This document shows, piece by piece, positions 44,366 to 57,215 of a stretch of DNA of 64,000 bases. The DNA lies in NCBI GenBank assembly GCA_036873755.1, contig JAVTVY010020427.1, positions 18,930-82,929 of the forward strand, written 5' to 3'. A program made the translations under genes and the position numbers. The DNA is from Hanleya hanleyi (Eukaryota; Mollusca; Polyplacophora; Lepidopleurida; Hanleyidae). How positions within the stretch are numbered: position 1 is the first letter of the stretch; every line of letters begins with the position of its first letter. The notes beneath the pieces are model-generated. The model had not been told where the DNA came from, ran no database searches, and saw nothing but the letters and a program-made list of their open reading frames with translations.

Positions 44366-44629
44366 CAGGACTGCAAATATTTTCAGGATACCACTGGGCA
44401 TTTATGTGAAGTCATTCATACAATCGCCCACACGGCGAGAGCTCGTGAAAAATATTGTTGGCGTGTGGCAAAGGTTCAACCGCAAGGAAACGAGGGTAGT
44501 AACTTTGTAACTTACATTGAATTGCGTCCCTTTGTGTAGTGTGCTCGCGTGTAATACATTCACACTGAAGATCTGAATGCGCGAGTACCTTTGTGCATCG
44601 ATCGAAGAAGGCGGGTAAAATACACAGGC
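44366..44629. other. Non-coding, nothing recognised
   Basis: No supported feature between the LINE fragment and the dispersed repeat. Confidence 0.5.
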
Positions 44630-45550
44630 CCATAATTACGTTGTCGAAAGGATCCATGGTGGTTAGTATGGTCTTCATACAAATAATTTGACTTTCTAAG
44701 TATTTGTGTAATCAAAATATTTTCTGGGTTCATATCTATGTGATGTTATGCAAAGCAATTGAAAGAGGTCATGAGGGGACTAGTTTTCGATACTTAAACT
44801 GAACCTGCCTGCGATGTGAATAACTTCACCTCACCAGTTTCGATCCAGTGTCAGTTCCGATCTACTTCCCGAAACATTGCTTCTTCCAACAAAGTGGCGC
44901 AACCTTCCAATCATGGTTAAACAACAGGCCAGGAACAATAAATAGTCCAATTTGCCCTAGCCACATATATGCAACTTCCCTCAGTGGGGATCAGATAATC
45001 GACTGAAATGATTTGAATTCGACTGAAAAAACGGAAACTCGGTAGGTTATTTGTTGATAGCTCGCTTAATACTGGTTCGATTCAGACAATGTAAAGTTTC
45101 CGGAGTAGCGGAAGAGATTCTCTTTTCAAAAATATATAGTTTGATGACATAGTTTTTTTTTATTTTTGAGATAGATATCAACTGAAAAAATCGTGTCGAC
45201 TTCGCTGAAATTTTTTCTGGACTGACCGACATGCGGTTTTTCTTGTCCGGAAAATTATTGCGTGAACCGACTGAAATACTTTTAGGTTTCCGGAATGCTC
45301 TACTATTATACGGATAAAATGATATAAAATATATGCATGTACCTTCTACCGTTTTCCGTAAAAGGGTTCGCTGAAAAAACCCGATTGAAAATCACAACAT
45401 TTCCAGCTGAATCTGCCGTAAAACGGATTAGTGAACGGAGTTAAAAACTCCGATTTGGAGACGGACTTCAGAAGATTCCGAAAATCCGGAATGAGGATCG
45501 CGGGTAAGTTTATTGGAAGATTGGTTATGTCGGTAGGTCAGAAGTGTCGA
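44630..45550. repeat. 0.92-kb dispersed repeat, copy B
   Basis: Same-strand near-identical copy of 6654-7571, about 38 kb away. Its second part (from 44999) is the left arm of the next element. Confidence 0.9.
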
Positions 45551-46439
45551 ATTAAATTTTAAAAGCATAGTTTGCAAAAAAAATATCCTATTTTTCAAAT
45601 AATTGAATGTTTGTCATATAATAACTTAAATGTAAATGGAAATAGTGAAAATATTGAATTGACCATTAATTTTAAATACATATATTTTTATAAATCGAAA
45701 TGAAAACTGACCAGGAATATACATATTTTGTTCTCAGTAATTTTTCTTCTTGGATTTTTTATTAATATAAATTTACTAATTGATAATACACGTACATTTA
45801 ATTTATAAAATGAAGTAAAAACAATTTTGACAAGTAAAAAAATGATTTTGGAACACTGTTCACACGCTAATTGGTCCTTTGTTCCGGAAATCCCTGACCT
45901 ACCGACATAACCAATCTTCCAATAAACTTACCCGCGATCCTCATTCCGGATTTTCGGAATCTTCTGAAGTCCGTCCCCAAATCGGAGTTTTTAACTCAGT
46001 TCACTAATCCGTTTTACGGCAGAGTCAGCTGGAAATGTTGTGATTTTCAATCGTTTTTTTTTTTCAGCGAACCCTTTTACGGAAAACGGTAGAAGGTACA
46101 TGCATATATTTTATATCATTTTATTCGTATAATAGTAGAGCATTCCGGAAACCTAAAAGTATTTCAGTCAGTTCACGCAATAATTTTCCGGACAAGAAAA
46201 ACCGCATGTCGGTCGGTCCAGAAGAAATTTCAGCGAAGTCGACACAATTTTTTCAGTTGATATCTATCTCAAAAATAAAAAATAAAATTGTCATTAAACT
46301 ATATATTTTTGAAAAGAGAATCTCTTCAGCTACTCCGGAAACTTTACATTGTCAGAATCGAACGAGTATTAAGCGAGCTATCAACAAATAACCTACCGAG
46401 TTTCCGTTTTTTCAGTCGAATTCAAAAAATTTCAGTCGA
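44999..46439. mobile_element. 1.44-kb element with ~550-bp terminal inverted repeats
   Basis: The left arm, 44999 to about 45550, is matched by its reverse complement at about 45890-46439. Both start tcgactgaaat and continue with a second tcgactgaaa about 13 bp in. The middle 340 bp is AT-rich and non-coding. Motifs of the type (c)gactgaaa recur through the arms, as expected of subterminal binding sites. There is no transposase; the mobilising enzyme is unknown. Confidence 0.85.
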
Positions 46440-46682
46440 ATACGCCGTCCCAGCATACGTTGCAAATCTTGTTCTGCTCTCGCTGAAGAGGTTCCGGTTC
46501 TGGGATTATGAAGACCCCAGTTTTCAACACTCGTAGTCGCGTTCTTTCCTGTGAAGTCGGCGTTGGCATATATTTCCAGAGGAGATATATGTGTCGAAGC
46601 AACAACAATAGTATTTACATTTTTCTCGTCTTGTGAACTTGACCGGATCCTGTCCAGTGCAAATTTATGTATTGAAGTTTGA

Positions 46683-47114
46683 ACCCTTGACAGAAAAGAA
46701 ATACGGTGTACAAATGAAATGTCTTTTATCCACTCTGAATTCATTGACATTTTGAAAACAAAACGGTGTATAATTAAAATGTCTTTTAACTGTTGTCTAA
46801 AGTCCAGGGTGTACATCACGCCTCCAGCAGATCTCAATGACCTGGAACAGCACATCATAACAGAAGTTGACAACCTGAGGCAGAACCAGGCACTTATCAG
46901 ACGGGCCGTGGCGGCAATGAATGAACGTGCGCGTACCTGCATCCAGAGAAATGGAGGACACGTTGAAGATTGAGATTCAATTGTCTGTTAAAAAGACATT
47001 TGAATTGTACACCTTTTTGTTAAATTCAGAGTTAAGAGTTTTTGTTTTCAAAATGTCAATGAATTCAGAGTGGCTAAAAGACATTGTACACCGTATTTCT
47101 TTTCTTTCAAGGGT
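46683..47114. mobile_element. Inverted-repeat element with Tc1/mariner-like transposase remnant
   Basis: The left arm (from acccttga at 46683) and the right arm (to tcaagggt at 47114) are reverse complements over about 75 bp, sharing agaaaagaaatacggtgtac and ctctgaattcattgacattt. The middle holds the C-terminal end of a transposase (46818-46973). Part of the left arm (aaacggtgta..aatgtctttt) is repeated just inside, suggesting internal rearrangement. Confidence 0.78.
46818..46973 (+). pseudogene. Transposase C-terminal fragment (Tc1/mariner-like)
   Basis: The frame reads PPADLNDLEQHIITEVDNL then IRRAVAAMNERARTCIQRNG and ends GGHVED followed by a stop. This resembles the extreme C-terminus of DDE transposases of the Tc1/mariner group in insects and molluscs, with a run of basic residues and a GGH end. 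Catalytic acidic residues would lie further upstream and are absent. It is a relic kept between the inverted repeats, probably from internal deletion of a full-length element. Confidence 0.6.
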
Positions 47115-47828
47115 AGACGAATGATGTAAACCAAACCTGGCGCAAGTCACATTTCACTCATAATTGAAGAATAGCTATTGTTCTAACATGCTTGATCACA
47201 GATCATTGAATTGTTCAGCTGGTCAGTCCCAAAGGGTCGGTCTTGATGACAAATAAACAAAAAAAAATAGATTTCTCCTTTGCTCAATGAAAATGTCATC
47301 GTACTAGGACTCCGTTTTTTTTTATTCAACCTGTATACAAGTTATCAAGCTATATAGGAGAAATAATACTCCTGGTAATGATGGAAGAATCTATATCCAT
47401 GTAAATAGCGATTTTTATTGAATATTTATCCAACCCCGACGTTTGCGTCACTCAATCAAATTTTGCCTCACGAGTCACACTCAGTACTGCCTCAAAATGT
47501 TGGCAAAATTTGAACGATATGATTGATTTGTGACACTGAATCTGATCCTTTTTGTTGCACGAATTTGAAAACAAGTGGGAATGCATTCAACATCTTCTGC
47601 TTAATGGTGTAATAATAGAGGTGTAGAACATTTCGTTCTATCTGAGAGGCTGTGTAGATCGAAGCACTACCTATTGGTAGACAACTCGTTGGAACTGGAC
47701 AAGTCGAGAACGATTTAAGACCTCCTGTGAGTGTATAGCATTAGACAAGTATGAGATTAAAGAGGTAGTAGTAGATTAAAGAGGTAGTAGTAGATTAAAG
47801 AGATAGTAGCATAATTTTAATTGTTCGG
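47115..47828. other. Non-coding with a short tandem repeat
   Basis: No gene recognised. Three copies of a 20-bp unit (agattaaagaggtagtagt) lie at about 47754-47808. Confidence 0.6.
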
Positions 47829-47918
47829 GTAAACAGTGCGGTGCAACTCCAAAACGGGGAACGTTCTCAAATTGGGAAATATATTTCCAGAACAGGAAAC
47901 TTTTCCAAAACAGTGATA

Positions 47919-47972
47919 TAGCTGAAATATTGCTGAATGCGACGTTAAACCCTAATTCTCTCTCTCTCTCTC
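47919..47972 (-). repeat. SINE fragment inserted in the left arm
   Basis: Reverse complement of the core of the repeats at 26064-26400 (ggtttaacgtcgcattcagc), ending in a (ct)n run. It sits inside the left outer arm of the nest, and the arm sequence on its two sides is partly duplicated (ccaaaacagtga). Confidence 0.75.
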
Positions 47973-48894
47973 CAAAACAGTGAACATTCCCTAATTGGGA
48001 AACATATTTCCTGAACAGGAAATCTTTGGCAAATATGTTTGTTCATTCATAAATTGCAAACACCACAAATATTATACTCAAATGTCCTCTAAATAAGCAA
48101 GTTTAGTACTGTTTCATTATACAGAATACTTTTTTTTCTTATTATGGTTTCAATGGATCGTTAGCCCACAATAGGGCTGACCAATGTTTCTATTTCAGGA
48201 AACCATCATATTCAGACTGGAATATCTCGGGCCAACAATGGCTAACGATCAAGACTCTGATCATGTGACGGCAGGGTCAAAGTGAACTATCTTTGTGTGG
48301 ATGGTCAATGTGCAGAGAAGTGCAGTGACTGCGAAAATTAGGATCCAAATTTAATAATAGCATTATTTGAACAACTGAAACCATAGTGAGAAAAAATAAT
48401 TATACTGTATTATGAAACAATACTAAACTTAATTTAATGATAGCATTATTTGAACAATTGAAACCATAGTGAGAAAAAATAATTATACTGTATTATGAAA
48501 CAATACTAAACTTAATTATTTAGATGACATTTGAGTAGGGACTCCAGTAGAAATTTCATTTAACTTTCACAGTTGTTTAATTCTGGGCTTTTGAAAGCTG
48601 GAATCATTACAAGACTAATGCAGTTTGAATTATCATAATCGGGTGAATATTGACGAATATAGAGCTGCCTGAAGTTGCCGGTTTGGTCCACTTCGCGGGA
48701 AAAGAAGTACCCATCAAGCCCATATATATCAGGGTTTAGCAATGGCACCGAAATATGGTAATAAATGACAAAACAAACACCAATTTAAGTTCATATTCAG
48801 TTCTATTAATCATATTTCGATGAAATTTGCCACATTTATTTGTTGGTTCCGATACATGCGGAAAATGTTTTCTCAGCAGATGTATGGATATTTT

Positions 48895-49520
48895 GAACCT
48901 ATTTGCATAAATTTGCATATGATGCGGTTTATTGTACCAAAAATGTCTCGAAATTGTAAAACGCATGTTTTCATGTCGACCACTTTCCAATCCATTGCAT
49001 TCACATGAGGAACAATCCTACATTCTTCCAAAGACAAGTAAAACTTATGCAGGATATGCATAACTGATGCATGATTGGCCTATTACTGTAGCTAATTTAC
49101 ATAAATTTGCATATTCAGCAATAACCATATTGAGACGCTACACCACAGTGTCTTTCAATATATCCAGTTTTTAGGGCTAATATTATAGATATCTGACCAA
49201 AATTAAATTTGAACAATCTATGCTATGGAGAGAAGCTATAGTTGTGACAGGACTGGCCCATCTCTCCAACTAATTTGCATAGATTTGCATATGATGTGGT
49301 TCCTAATATATAAAAAATCTCGGAATTGAATTACACGTTGTCATGTGGACTGCATTTTAACCCATTTGCAATCACAGCAACAATCCTACATTCTTCCAAA
49401 ATGATCCTTCTGCAGAAAATGCATAACTGGTACATGATTGATCAACTTTAATAGCAAATTTACATAAATTTGCATATTCAGCAATAGCCATATTGAAGAC
49501 GCAAAACTGCAGTGCCGTTT
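48895..49520. repeat. Tandem duplication of a ~368-bp segment
   Basis: The order atttgcat.aatttgcatatg, caatcctacattcttcc and aaatttgcatattcagcaat occurs at about 48900-49130 and again at about 49270-49490. The copies are diverged. Confidence 0.8.
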
Positions 49521-51378
49521 GTATGTCCTGTATTAATGTAGAGACTCCAGTAGAACTGACAGTAGTCGGGCGAAAATACTTTTTTTGTCCATTATTGACT
49601 TGTATAAATCTTGTATTTTCTTCAATAAAACTAGTAAATCTTACCAAAATCACGAAAATAGTGTTTCTTCGTTTTTTACTGAGAATGTTGCTTTATTTTC
49701 ATTATGAAAATTATTGCAGTGTAGGATACTTCTATAAGAAATCCGTAATATGTGCTACCCACTTCAGCGCATGAACATCATTTTTTCACACATATCGTCA
49801 GCTTCTCGATTTTTCCAAAGATGAGCCAAGGAAAATATCTGTCTGTCAAATATTTCTCTTTTATTCGGGCACAACAATGTGGGGTAGCTGCTGCAGTTTG
49901 CAACATTATTGCATGGGGAAAATGCTCTGTCCAGCATTTGCGACCATGAGGGAGTTTTGCAGGCCAGAATGGATGTCATTATCAGCTAAGCAGCCCGGTG
50001 AGGAGGTTTCTGAAATGCAGAAAAAAATATGTGCATGACGATATACTCTAGATGACCTGTACAAAGAGAGAAGATGAAGAAGAAAATATAGAATATACAG
50101 TTCTATTGAGACCTATTGATCCATCATGGGTATTCAACTGTTTTTAAGGTCCTATGAAAATAGGATGAGGCTGTTGATAGGTGTACAGGCTCTAGGAAAC
50201 GTTGTGGGTGAAGGCATACCAGTTCTATATTGTTAATTAAAATATTAAAAGGAGTCTGTGGAGTTATAGGTAGCCAAACATCAATGGGCGCACAATTTAC
50301 ATGGTTTGCAGTAAATTGGACCCTGAAGCCCCTATACTGCATTTGGAACAGGCCAGCCTCAGGTCAGCGTGGGGTCAACAATCCTTAGGCAGCTAAGCAA
50401 TAGATGAGTTCATTATCTGGCGGGGGTCAATGGCTATAGCAAGAAAATAATATAAACGATTCAGGGAACAATTTACGAATAAACTACACGAAATTTTGTC
50501 TTTCCGATAAACTTCATTCACTAAAGAAGACAGCTGCAGCAAATTTCGTATTTCTGTGGCTTATTTGCTGCGTAATGTCCTAAAATTCACTCGCTGAACA
50601 CTGAGACGCCTCAGCGAAAGCCCACGAAGGAAGGCGCCATTTTGGATTTGCCGGGATCTCGTAAAGATTGGATATGGTGTAAACAATGACAAAATCCGAG
50701 AGAGAGCTGGGCGATAATATGAAAAATATTGTTTAACCAATTCAGGATGATACGTTTACCGACTGATTCACATGCAAGTTGAACAGAGATACGTACGCAA
50801 GTAGGTAGAAATCCAACACCAAAGTTTTCTATCCAGCACATGTTGGACTCACAAAATTAAACCGGAAATGACGCCAAGATATTCTTACACAGAATTTCAT
50901 TGGCTACAAGATGGTACTATTGACAGACAGATATGTTCATTGGCTCACCTTCGGAAAAATCGAGAAGCTGACGATATGTATGAAAAAATGACGTCCATGC
51001 GCTGAAGCGTGTAACGCATATTACGAAAGTTGATACGTTCAATTAACGATTTCTTATAGAAGTATCCTACACTGCAATAATTTTCATAATAAAAATAAAG
51101 CAGCATTCTCAGTAAAAAACAAAAACCAATATTTTGGTAAGATTCCACAAGTTTTATTGAAGAAAATACAAGATTTATACAAGTCAATAATGAACAAAAA
51201 ACGTATTTTCGCCCGACTACGGGCAGTTCTACTGGAGTCCCTAATTTGAGTATAATATTTGTGTTGTTTGCAATTTATGAATGAACAACAATATTTGCCA
51301 AAGATTTCCTGTTCAGGAAATATGTTTCCCAATTTGGGAATGTTCCCCGTTTTGGAGTTGTACCGCACTGGTAAACTG

Positions 51379-52194
51379 AACATCCTTGCAACATTCACCA
51401 AAGCCTTTTCAAGTTGCAAATTCTTGTATTCCGTATAGGGACCAATGTTATTAGATTCTTCAATTCGGTCTAGTGAACAAGATGAACATGGAAAAATGAC
51501 TGAGATGACTTCAGATAACGAAGGTGTCACTGACGTCACATTAGGACATCGCAAAGCGTCACGCCCAGAATGCTGATGCGTGGTATTCGACGTCATCGCA
51601 GGCACTTGATCTAAGTGCAGGTACTGTCATATTTTTCAGAGAATGTTGGAAGTGTGATTTCAAGGACCGTAATATGAAAAAAATGAGGTCAAACAAATAT
51701 GTTCACCATGTTTGATCTCAATTACTAAATAACTTTTATCAAGATATGTTATTTGTTGAATATTTTTTAGATGACGCTACTACCTTTTTGATCAAATCCA
51801 TATCCCCAAAAGAGCATTATTGATGCCAAAAATGATAGCCCAATGTGGTGTAGAAGAACAATATCTTTTAATACAGAAACATACGAAAGCATGTATATAT
51901 CAAGTCAAACACAGTTCCTTGATGATCTGATGAACTAGAACTATCGCAAAAAATAAGGAATAAAATTCTGAATATTAGACAAGGAGAGGCATTTGAAGTT
52001 GGTACATGAATAGATACCAAGACAAAAACTGCATATCTGATACTGAAATGGCTGTTCGTGCTGACATAGCTATGTGAAATTGGCAAAAGTTGTATTTCCT
52101 ATATCAGAGTATAGTGGTCACATGACTTACATGTACGTTAAACATCACAATCACCAAAAGTGAGTATTGAGTAGACCAATTTGAGTAGACACTC
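51379..52194. other. Non-coding, nothing recognised
   Basis: No open frame with known motifs and no clear repeats. Confidence 0.5.
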
Positions 52195-52660
52195 TAGGCA
52201 TACCTTTCAGTGTTTCCTTATAAATAGTATAAGGGCTGTCAAATACAGGGAATCATATGTTGGGTTAGTTCTGAACAGCTATATGTAAAGCTGTGTCAGG
52301 GTTACCTAAGGTGAATACAGAAAGTATCAGTTCTAGTAAGCAGTAGGCATACTTTTTAGTACTTTCTCAAGAAATATTAGTAGGGCTGCAAATACTGCCA
52401 ACAATGGGGAATCAGTGTTGGGGTTAGTGCTGAACCGCTTTATGCAAAGCCGTATTGGGGTTGGACTAGTGAATATAGTATCAGTATCAGCTATGCAGTG
52501 TACCTGTCATGCCTGTAGCCTACATATTTTTCATTACTTTTCTAGAAATAGTAGAAGGGATGCTAATACGGTCAAATATGGGAATCGGGCTTAGGGATAT
52601 TTCCAAACCGGTATATGCAAAGCCATGTTAGGTGAATACAGGAAGTATCTTTTATAGTAC
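52195..52660. repeat. Three degenerate ~150-bp tandem units
   Basis: Units at about 52195-52330, 52345-52490 and 52515-52660 share the order 'ggcata.ctttcagt', 'agggctg..aatac', 'tatgcaaagc..t..ggtt' and 'gtgaatac'. They are strongly diverged and have no open frame of interest. Confidence 0.65.
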
Positions 52661-55368
52661 ATCTATGTTGTAGGCACAGGAAGTATGAAGCAGGTCATGA
52701 GAATTCTTGGTAATTGCACTTGATGACTCCAGTGACTTTTGCCTTCTCCGTTCACTCACATTACATATTGTAACTCACGTTACCAACTGCAGTGAGCTGT
52801 CCGGCAGTAACTGTTTGATGTATGGTCGTAATTCTTTGTATTCTTATGTGTTCCAAATACCTGGCAGATGCAGAGATAAAACTTTAAAGTAGCTAAATTG
52901 AATTAGAAACTATTCAAGAGATAGTCAAAAGAAATGCATTTTTCGTCACTCATGTTACATTAGCAAAACTTAGGTGAACTTTTGGCTTCAATGACATTAC
53001 TTACTTAAGACTTATGAAAGCCAATGCCTTTTGACAATTCACCATGGTCCATTGATTAAACATATTAACAGTTTTCTCACTTAAAATTACTGCAACACAG
53101 ACAAAAAATTCAGAGTTTAATTTCCAGCAAAAAAATGAATATTCATAATTTGGTTAAAGGAATAGACAACCTTTGATAAGCGTATATTGCAAATGAAAGA
53201 ACAATTCCAGGAGTGTCCAAAACGATTTTTATTTCAATTTTGCAATTTTTTCCAACCGAATAAGAAGCCGTCAATGATAAATTCTGTGGCTTGTAAGGGC
53301 GCCGCCATTACGGCAAGTTTAGTGACGTCACTGGGCCGCAGAACACTGCAGTGAACTGGGAGGAAACACAGTTTGCCATGCACTGGAATAATCGCAGCCC
53401 AATAGGCCAGCAGGTGTGGATACATTCTTGTATTCTGTACCCTGTAAATACTGGCTAATGTTTGTACAATAACAATGATCTTATCCTTGTTGAGAAATCG
53501 GGGTTGATCTGTCGTCTAGACTGTCTAAGTGTCAAAAAAAACCACAGCATCGAGTTGTCTGATAAAATATGCTTTCGTTATAGGCTAATACTTTTCAGCT
53601 GATCACTATACGCCAACATGCGTCAACATAATTCGGCAGTAACTCACTGAGATTGTTTAATGTAACCGAAATTGGGAATAATTCTGATTTCTGTGTTACC
53701 AATTCAAAGAATCGAGCCTCAACAAAGACCGGCAGTCAGCCAGAAAACGAAACTAAATCTGCCTTAGCTGGAAGCTCATTTCTCCGGGAAAAGATTGTCC
53801 GGAGATTTTTCTCACCGTTGAACTGTTACCGAAAGAAACTGTTCAGCATGACACGGCCGTTAAACACCCACCCAAATATCTAGCGTGCGAGAAAATTTAC
53901 CTGAGAAAGTTTATGGAATAAATCCTTGTCAGCTAATGTCAGCACTTGCACATGTGCTCGTCTGATCGTTTCCTAACAGGACATCTCACAACAGAGCCGA
54001 CTAAACGAAATCCGCGACCCGGCCGGCTTCTACGGTATATACATTGTACATCCTCGACCGATTTCTACGGTAGATCGTCTTCAATGGGCTCGAACACGCC
54101 TGACACTTCTTGTATCCCTCGACACTGCCCCCAAGCAGCGTAGATGAAAGCATGGTTTCGCCCAGCCAGCCATTGTCATCAGTCAGGTTAAAACTCCAGG
54201 AAATGCAAGGCGTCGGATACTTGGAAAAAGTTGAAAATCACTTGCTGCCATGTTTGCTCTCTGGCCCATTGACGTCATGAGCTAGTTGTCACGTGAATAT
54301 CACTCGGCCGCTCATTGGTTAAACCATAAAGATGGCATAAAGATGGCGGCTCCCTTCATTCAACACATCTGGTTATTTTCCCAATGTTTGGGAGTATTTT
54401 TCTTCGTTAGAAAGAATCTCAAAAATAGGAAAAAAATATTTTTGGGCACAGTTTGGATTGTTCTTTCAGTCGCAGTTTACGTTTGCCAAATGTTGTCTAT
54501 TCCTTTAAAAAAATGCTTCAGATCAGTCTGTGTTGCAGCTATTCATTGTAAATTCGATTAATATGCCAAGTAAAGCATCGACATTAATAATTAATCCCTA
54601 AATGGCATACTCGAGATGTTTAATTATTTATTTCTTCTATTTTTTATTTTTTTTGTCCTTTGGCCATTGGTAAATAAACATGTAAAGTTGGCTAATCTTT
54701 CATACATTCCACATCTCTCCTGGAATGTAGTTTAGACCATTCTCATAAACAAGTATTTTTTTCTCCTGAGCAAACTTATTTGATGCTATAAATGTTATCA
54801 ATGTATGAACTTTGGGAGTTGTAAATCATGTCAATCAGTATTATCAATGAATCATTAACTGATTAGAGTCTACGTTTTGTAGATTTTATTTTTAACAACA
54901 ACATGTATATGTTATAACATGCACTGTTGATGAAGTGCTCAGCTACGAAGGTGGGACTAATTTTTGATCTGAAGTGCCACATGTCCAACAGTTCAATACT
55001 TGTAAATTTACCAACCGTGATTGAAAGTCTTAATGTTAGACAATTACAGATAATTTTGAAATCCCCTGTAAGGGAATACTTGTAGCTAACTTGGGCTACT
55101 GTATCCAACTTGACAATATGTTCTTGACCTGTTATTTTTTATATATATATATTCGTTGGCCTCGCACATCCACTCCATACGCACAACTACCGTACATCAA
55201 TCTGTACACCAGCACCATGTATCGTATCGTTCGTATATTCCTCCTTTACGTAGGAGCACCTCCTTCTGGAGTACAAGTCAAAGTTTCACAGTTATGATAA
55301 AAAGAAAGGAAAGTATATACACTATATCTACAGGTCAGGCACACGCGTAGACTCTGGCACAATCATTC
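52661..55368. other. Non-coding, nothing recognised
   Basis: Two places look like possible 5' ends: a CpG-containing stretch at 53290-53340 (minus strand, atggcggcgccc) and 'aagatggcggctccc' at 54341 on the plus strand. No protein family is recognised in the frames that follow, and there is no support beyond this. Confidence 0.45.
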
Positions 55369-55492
55369 AAAACTGCGTCATTTGCCAGTGATTGCGATCA
55401 AAACTGCGTCATTTGCCAGTGATTGCGATCAAAACTGCGTCATTTGCCAGTGATTGCGATCAAAACTGCGTCATTTGCCAGTGATTGCGATC
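55369..55492 (+). repeat. 31-bp tandem repeat, four exact copies
   Basis: Four copies of a 31-bp unit (aaaactgcgtcatttgccag plus tgattgcgatc) fill exactly 124 bp with no differences, so it is recent or unstable. Confidence 0.97.
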
Positions 55493-56240
55493 AATATTGT
55501 AATGTTTATTGGTACTATCTCTCTGACATACATTTATTCACTCTAGTTTCAAGCTAAATCCTATCCACCCCGTCGTTGACATCAACTGACAGAGCCAGTA
55601 CCGATCGAACCACCATCATCCATCGATGGCCAAACTAGGTCGTACCATGGCCTATTAATCTCGCCGATATGAGCAGTTCGACCTTATCACTACCCCCCCC
55701 CACCCTCCATCTTTTTAACACCAAATTTTTACTAACGGGACGAAGACGTGCAAAACTAATCTTCGTCAACAGTCAATCTCAAAACGAGGATGGATCAGAA
55801 CTGGCGAGAGTCTGTTGAAACTGACTCCTCTTCTTAAGAAATGTAATCTTCCCACCAGTTCTTCCCTAACCAACGTTTTGAAAAGTGTTTTTTTACATGA
55901 GCTCACCATCAGCATTTCAAGCTGTGTGCACTTGTACAACCGACGTGATCATTATGCGTTTTTCTCTGCCTGCTGGAAGCAGTGCTCAGGCACCGCAACT
56001 AGTCATAGTAGTAGGAAGGCAGCAAATTCATTGGGATTTTTGACGGTGAAGCGTGAGAGTGATGCGGTGACGTCACCGATGACTTCACATCCAGGTCAAA
56101 GATCATTTCCTCTCACTTCTAGATCAAAGGTCACTTCCCGTCACATGACTGCCCAGCAGCAGTTATTCGCCCCTAAGGGTGGTCTTCACTGTTTCGTACA
56201 AAAAAACGAGGGAGTATCCCAATGTTGTTGAGGTCAAATA
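55493..56240. other. Non-coding, nothing recognised
   Basis: A 138-codon frame at 55815-56231 has no motif I recognise. A poly-C run lies at 55695-55704. The stretch may be the 5' part of the LINE fragment that follows. Confidence 0.4.
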
Positions 56241-56663
56241 AAGGGGCCAAACGAGTGGAACAAATTACCCTCGGAACTGAAACAATGCAAATCTATTTCT
56301 CTTTTTAAATCTAAGATACAAACATATTTATTGCAAAATACCGCTAATTAATATATTTTATTTGCAAAGCTGAGGAATTGCATCATACCTGTTGATTATT
56401 CACCCGAAATATAAACTTTGTGCTTTTTTATTCCATACCTCCACTATCATGTTAGACATTCTTTAATAGAATCTGCCTTTTCTTTTATTATATCTTGATT
56501 TTGTAAGTAATCCGGGATAATTCAAACCCTTCGGGGTTTATCTCCCGCCAATCTATATGTTCTCTAATCTGTATATATTACTGTACTTGTATTCCCTTTC
56601 TGTATATGACTGTTTAATTTGATTTCTTTTGATTGGTGAATAAACAAACAAACAAACAAACAA
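56241..56663 (+). pseudogene. 3' end of a 5'-truncated LINE
   Basis: The frame 56250-56351 gives NEWNKLPSELKQCKSISLFK and then SKIQTYLLQNTAN and a stop, a typical ending of the ORF2-type protein of many animal non-LTR retrotransposons (WNxLPxxL..C.SL..FK). A 3' UTR follows with the stem-forming 'aaacccttcggggttt' at about 56526, and the copy ends in the tail aat(aaac)n at 56638-56663, as such elements often do. Confidence 0.75.
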
Positions 56664-56939
56664 GGTCACAGGCTGGAATTCCCCCCAAAACTTGATTTTA
56701 AAATTGAAAATGCCATTTTTTTAGATTGTATTCATATAAATTCAGCCCAAAGATTGATAGAAAATCAGAATGGATGAATTCAGAATGTTGTTTTTTTAAA
56801 TTAGTGGCGGTTTGGTGATGAACGAGGCTATCGTTTGAGCGCCATTTTTGTAACTCTGACAGATGACATATTACATTGAAATCGAGCTGGCGATGATAGT
56901 ATAATATCCACTTTTTTGAAAGCTACACTGTAAAAACGG

Positions 56940-57215
56940 CCAATTTCAGGGAGTAAATGTTCAACCTGTTATCAGTTCAAGGTTGAACCAATTTTTAATG
57001 ACAGTAAACGTTTACCCGGAATCTGGTTGAACGTTTTCAGTTCGAATTCAAGCATATATTGCATGGAGGTAAACGTTGAACCTGTTATTGGTTCTTCTTT
57101 CAACCTATAACTGGTTCTACGTATAACCACATGATACTAGCTTGGGCGTGAACGTTGAACCTATTATTGGTTCTACATTCAACCTATAACTGGTTATACG
57201 TTCAACCACATGAAA
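56940..57215. repeat. GGTTGAAC/GTTCAACC-rich region with ~78-bp tandem copies
   Basis: Two adjacent copies (about 57070-57135 and 57148-57213) share 'aacgttgaacct.ttattgg', 'ttcaacctataactggtt' and 'accacatga'. The motif gttgaacc or its complement also occurs at about 56957, 56981 and 57021, and again as ggttcaac at about 57560-57655. Confidence 0.7.

Larger units (their letters stand above)
47829..51378. mobile_element. 3.5-kb nest of inverted-repeat elements
   Basis: The outermost arms (47829 to about 48080, and about 51243-51378) share gtaaac.gtgcggt.caactc and ccaaaacggggaac in inverted order. Inside them is a second pair of about 290-bp arms (about 49540-49825 and 50950-51243) with gactccagtagaact and cgggcgaaaatac. 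A third palindromic insert lies at about 48083-48530, with arms of about 90 bp and an internal 80-bp tandem duplication (near 48350-48515). The interiors hold no recognisable transposase. Confidence 0.75.

Noticed and set aside
46412..46942. 176-codon open frame on the minus strand
   Set aside because: Mostly antisense to the transposase remnant and the inverted repeats; no motif of its own.
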